NCBI GenBank assembly: GCA_937967285.1
Contig: CALBSU010000757.1
Coordinates: forward strand, 1-10,002
DNA from: an uncultured Acidobacteriota bacterium
GTDB taxonomy: Bacteria > Acidobacteriota > Blastocatellia > RBC074
Length of the DNA stretch: 10,002 bases
Reading direction: 5' to 3'
In this document: positions 8,072 through 10,002 of the stretch, one piece after another
How positions within the stretch are numbered: position 1 is the first letter of the stretch
Layout: the number at the start of each line of letters is the position of its first letter
Position numbers and translations under genes: made by a program
Notes under the pieces: generated by a model
Databases searched by the model: none
What the model was told of the DNA's origin: nothing
The model's input: only the letters and a program-made list of their open reading frames with translations

Positions 8072-8854
8072 TCAGTCGGCGAGGCGTAGATGGACCGGAT
8101 CGCCGGGGCGGACTCCGAGCCGGTCGGCTGCCGAGTCGCACCAGAGAGCGATCTCCCAGTAACCGGCGCTGCCGGGATAAGCGATCAGCTCATGGCCGGC
8201 CGCTGCGAAATGGCTGCCGAACCGGGAGACCGTATGACCGCCGATCAGAAAGACCCGACCGGATGCCTCATCGGAGCTCAGCTCGCCTTCAGTGAAATTG
8301 GTGATGATGTTGCCGAATCTGTCGATGTGCAGGATCGCGCCTTCGATCATCCGCGCGTCCCCGGCAGGCTTCGGCGCTGGAACGCTGAAGGCGACCGGCT
8401 GCGCCATCCGCCCGCCCATCTCCGATGCCGGCACGCCGAGCGAAAGATGCGCCGCCGCCGGAGCGAAGACGTCCCTTCCGTGAAATGTCTCGCTCCGGGT
8501 CCGGCGCTGATATTTCGGATTCGCGATCAGGTATGCACGACTGCCAGGTTCGCGGGAGTAGATGAAGCTGAAGATGCCGTTGTCCGGCCCGACGAAGCGG
8601 TAACGCGGCGTTTCGACGATGATTGCGGCGCGTTCGGAACCGACTCCCGGATCGACCACCGCGACGTGGATCGTTCCCTCGGGGAAATCAGCGTAACAGG
8701 CCCCCAGCGTGAAGGCGGCGGCTCTGATGTCCTGCGGCGTTATCTCGTGAGTCAGATCGATGATTCTCGCGGCTGGATTGATCGAAAGGATTCTCCCCTT
8801 GACCGCCGGCACGAAGTAATCAGATTGGCCGAAATCCGTCAGGAGAGTGATCAT
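8072..8854 (-). CDS. SAM hydroxide adenosyltransferase (DUF62 family)
   Basis: A 260-residue member of the family that includes the archaeal SAM hydroxide adenosyltransferase and the actinomycete fluorinase and chlorinase. The expected reaction is S-adenosylmethionine plus water to adenosine and methionine. Visible features: the N-terminal LLTDFG at 4-9, with the SAM-binding D7; LTHEI at 34-38; VVDPGVGSERAA at 66-77, with D68 and R75; FVGPDNGIFSF at 87-97; TFHGRDVFAP at 123-132, with H125; and RFGNIITN near the C-terminal domain. D68, R75 and H125 correspond to the Asp-Arg-His triad of the hydrolase. I see no extra loop of the halogenase kind. The cellular purpose of these enzymes is not settled. 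The ATG start gives the normal N-terminus, but no Shine-Dalgarno precedes it; a GC-rich inverted repeat ends 17 nt upstream. folP follows at 12 nt. Confidence 0.92.
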   Translation of the reverse strand: MITLLTDFGQSDYFVPAVKGRILSINPAARIIDLTHEITPQDIRAAAFTLGACYADFPEGTIHVAVVDPGVGSERAAIIVETPRYRFVGPDNGIFSFIYSREPGSRAYLIANPKYQRRTRSETFHGRDVFAPAAAHLSLGVPASEMGGRMAQPVAFSVPAPKPAGDARMIEGAILHIDRFGNIITNFTEGELSSDEASGRVFLIGGHTVSRFGSHFAAAGHELIAYPGSAGYWEIALWCDSAADRLGVRPGDPVHLRLAD

Positions 8855-8871
8855 GCCGCGGTGATGAAATG

Positions 8872-8896
8872 TGGAGCGGCGCCGGGCGCCGCTCCA
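8872..8896 (-). terminator. Perfect 12-bp GC-rich inverted repeat after the glycine-zipper gene
   Basis: TGGAGCGGCGCC and GGCGCCGCTCCA are exact inverted copies separated by a single base, so a very stable hairpin with a small loop can form on either strand. It begins 17 nt after the stop of the glycine-zipper gene and ends 17 nt before the ATG of the SAM hydrolase gene. It has no U tract on the minus strand (ACATTTC follows), so intrinsic termination would be atypical. It could instead stabilise the upstream mRNA 3' end or be a protein-binding palindrome. Confidence 0.6.
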
Positions 8897-8913
8897 ATTG
8901 ATTGACGAAGTGG

Positions 8914-9978
<1,065 letters not shown>

Positions 9979-9984
9979 CGCTTT

Positions 9985-9990
9985 CCTCCT
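9985..9990 (-). promoter_or_regulatory. Strong Shine-Dalgarno of the glycine-zipper gene
   Basis: AGGAGG on the minus strand, 6 nt before the ATG at 9976-9978, within a purine-rich GGAGGAGGAAAG stretch. It suggests high translation and confirms the start. The promoter would lie beyond the window end. Confidence 0.85.
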
Positions 9991-10002
9991 CCAGTCTTAA
10001 CT

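Noticed and set aside
8072..8854. SAM-dependent chlorinase or fluorinase
   Set aside because: The conserved Asp-Arg-His set of the hydrolase is present and no halogenase-type extra loop is seen; there is no halogenated-metabolite gene nearby.

Overview
The window is a compact, GC-rich (roughly 58-60% by eye) bacterial chromosome segment. All ten protein genes and one tRNA lie on the minus strand, so transcription runs from high to low coordinates. No stretch longer than about 110 bases lacks a gene. The best taxonomic guess is Acidobacteriota or a related deep Gram-negative lineage. The reasons are a glycine-zipper secreted protein and GspG-like/TPR proteins of a kind common there, IspE of the non-mevalonate pathway, and the ispE / tRNA-Gln / prs / rplY / pth order. 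This is an inference; no rRNA or marker tree is available from the window.

Layout in transcription order: (1) 9978-8914, a secreted glycine-zipper protein with a strong ribosome binding site, followed by a perfect GC-rich inverted repeat (8872-8896). (2) 8854-7190, a pair made of a SAM hydroxide adenosyltransferase (DUF62 family) and dihydropteroate synthase folP, 12 nt apart. (3) After a 110-nt gap, a tight run: an exported GspG-like protein, a four-helix membrane protein, a 692-residue exported TPR protein, ispE, and a tRNA-Gln 20 nt after ispE. (4) A six-copy 7-bp tandem repeat, then prs, rplY and pth. (5) A structured 79-nt leader, then rpsF with a TTG start; the end of rpsF runs into another copy of the same 7-bp repeat at the window edge.

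Functionally this is mainly housekeeping: isoprenoid precursor synthesis (ispE), nucleotide precursor PRPP (prs), folate (folP), ribosomal proteins bL25 and bS6, and peptidyl-tRNA recycling (pth). A block of uncharacterised envelope genes sits upstream of ispE. The TPR-ispE-tRNA-Gln-prs-rplY-pth order matches the Pseudomonas neighbourhood, minus lolB and ychF.

I see no defence system, CRISPR array, insertion sequence, phage or plasmid gene. The most interesting signals are small: a predicted leader structure that pairs the rpsF ribosome binding site with a perfect anti-Shine-Dalgarno sequence, a heptameric repeat that places stop codons in all three frames and supplies the rpsF stop codon, and a GspG-type C-terminal domain on a protein without a prepilin leader.
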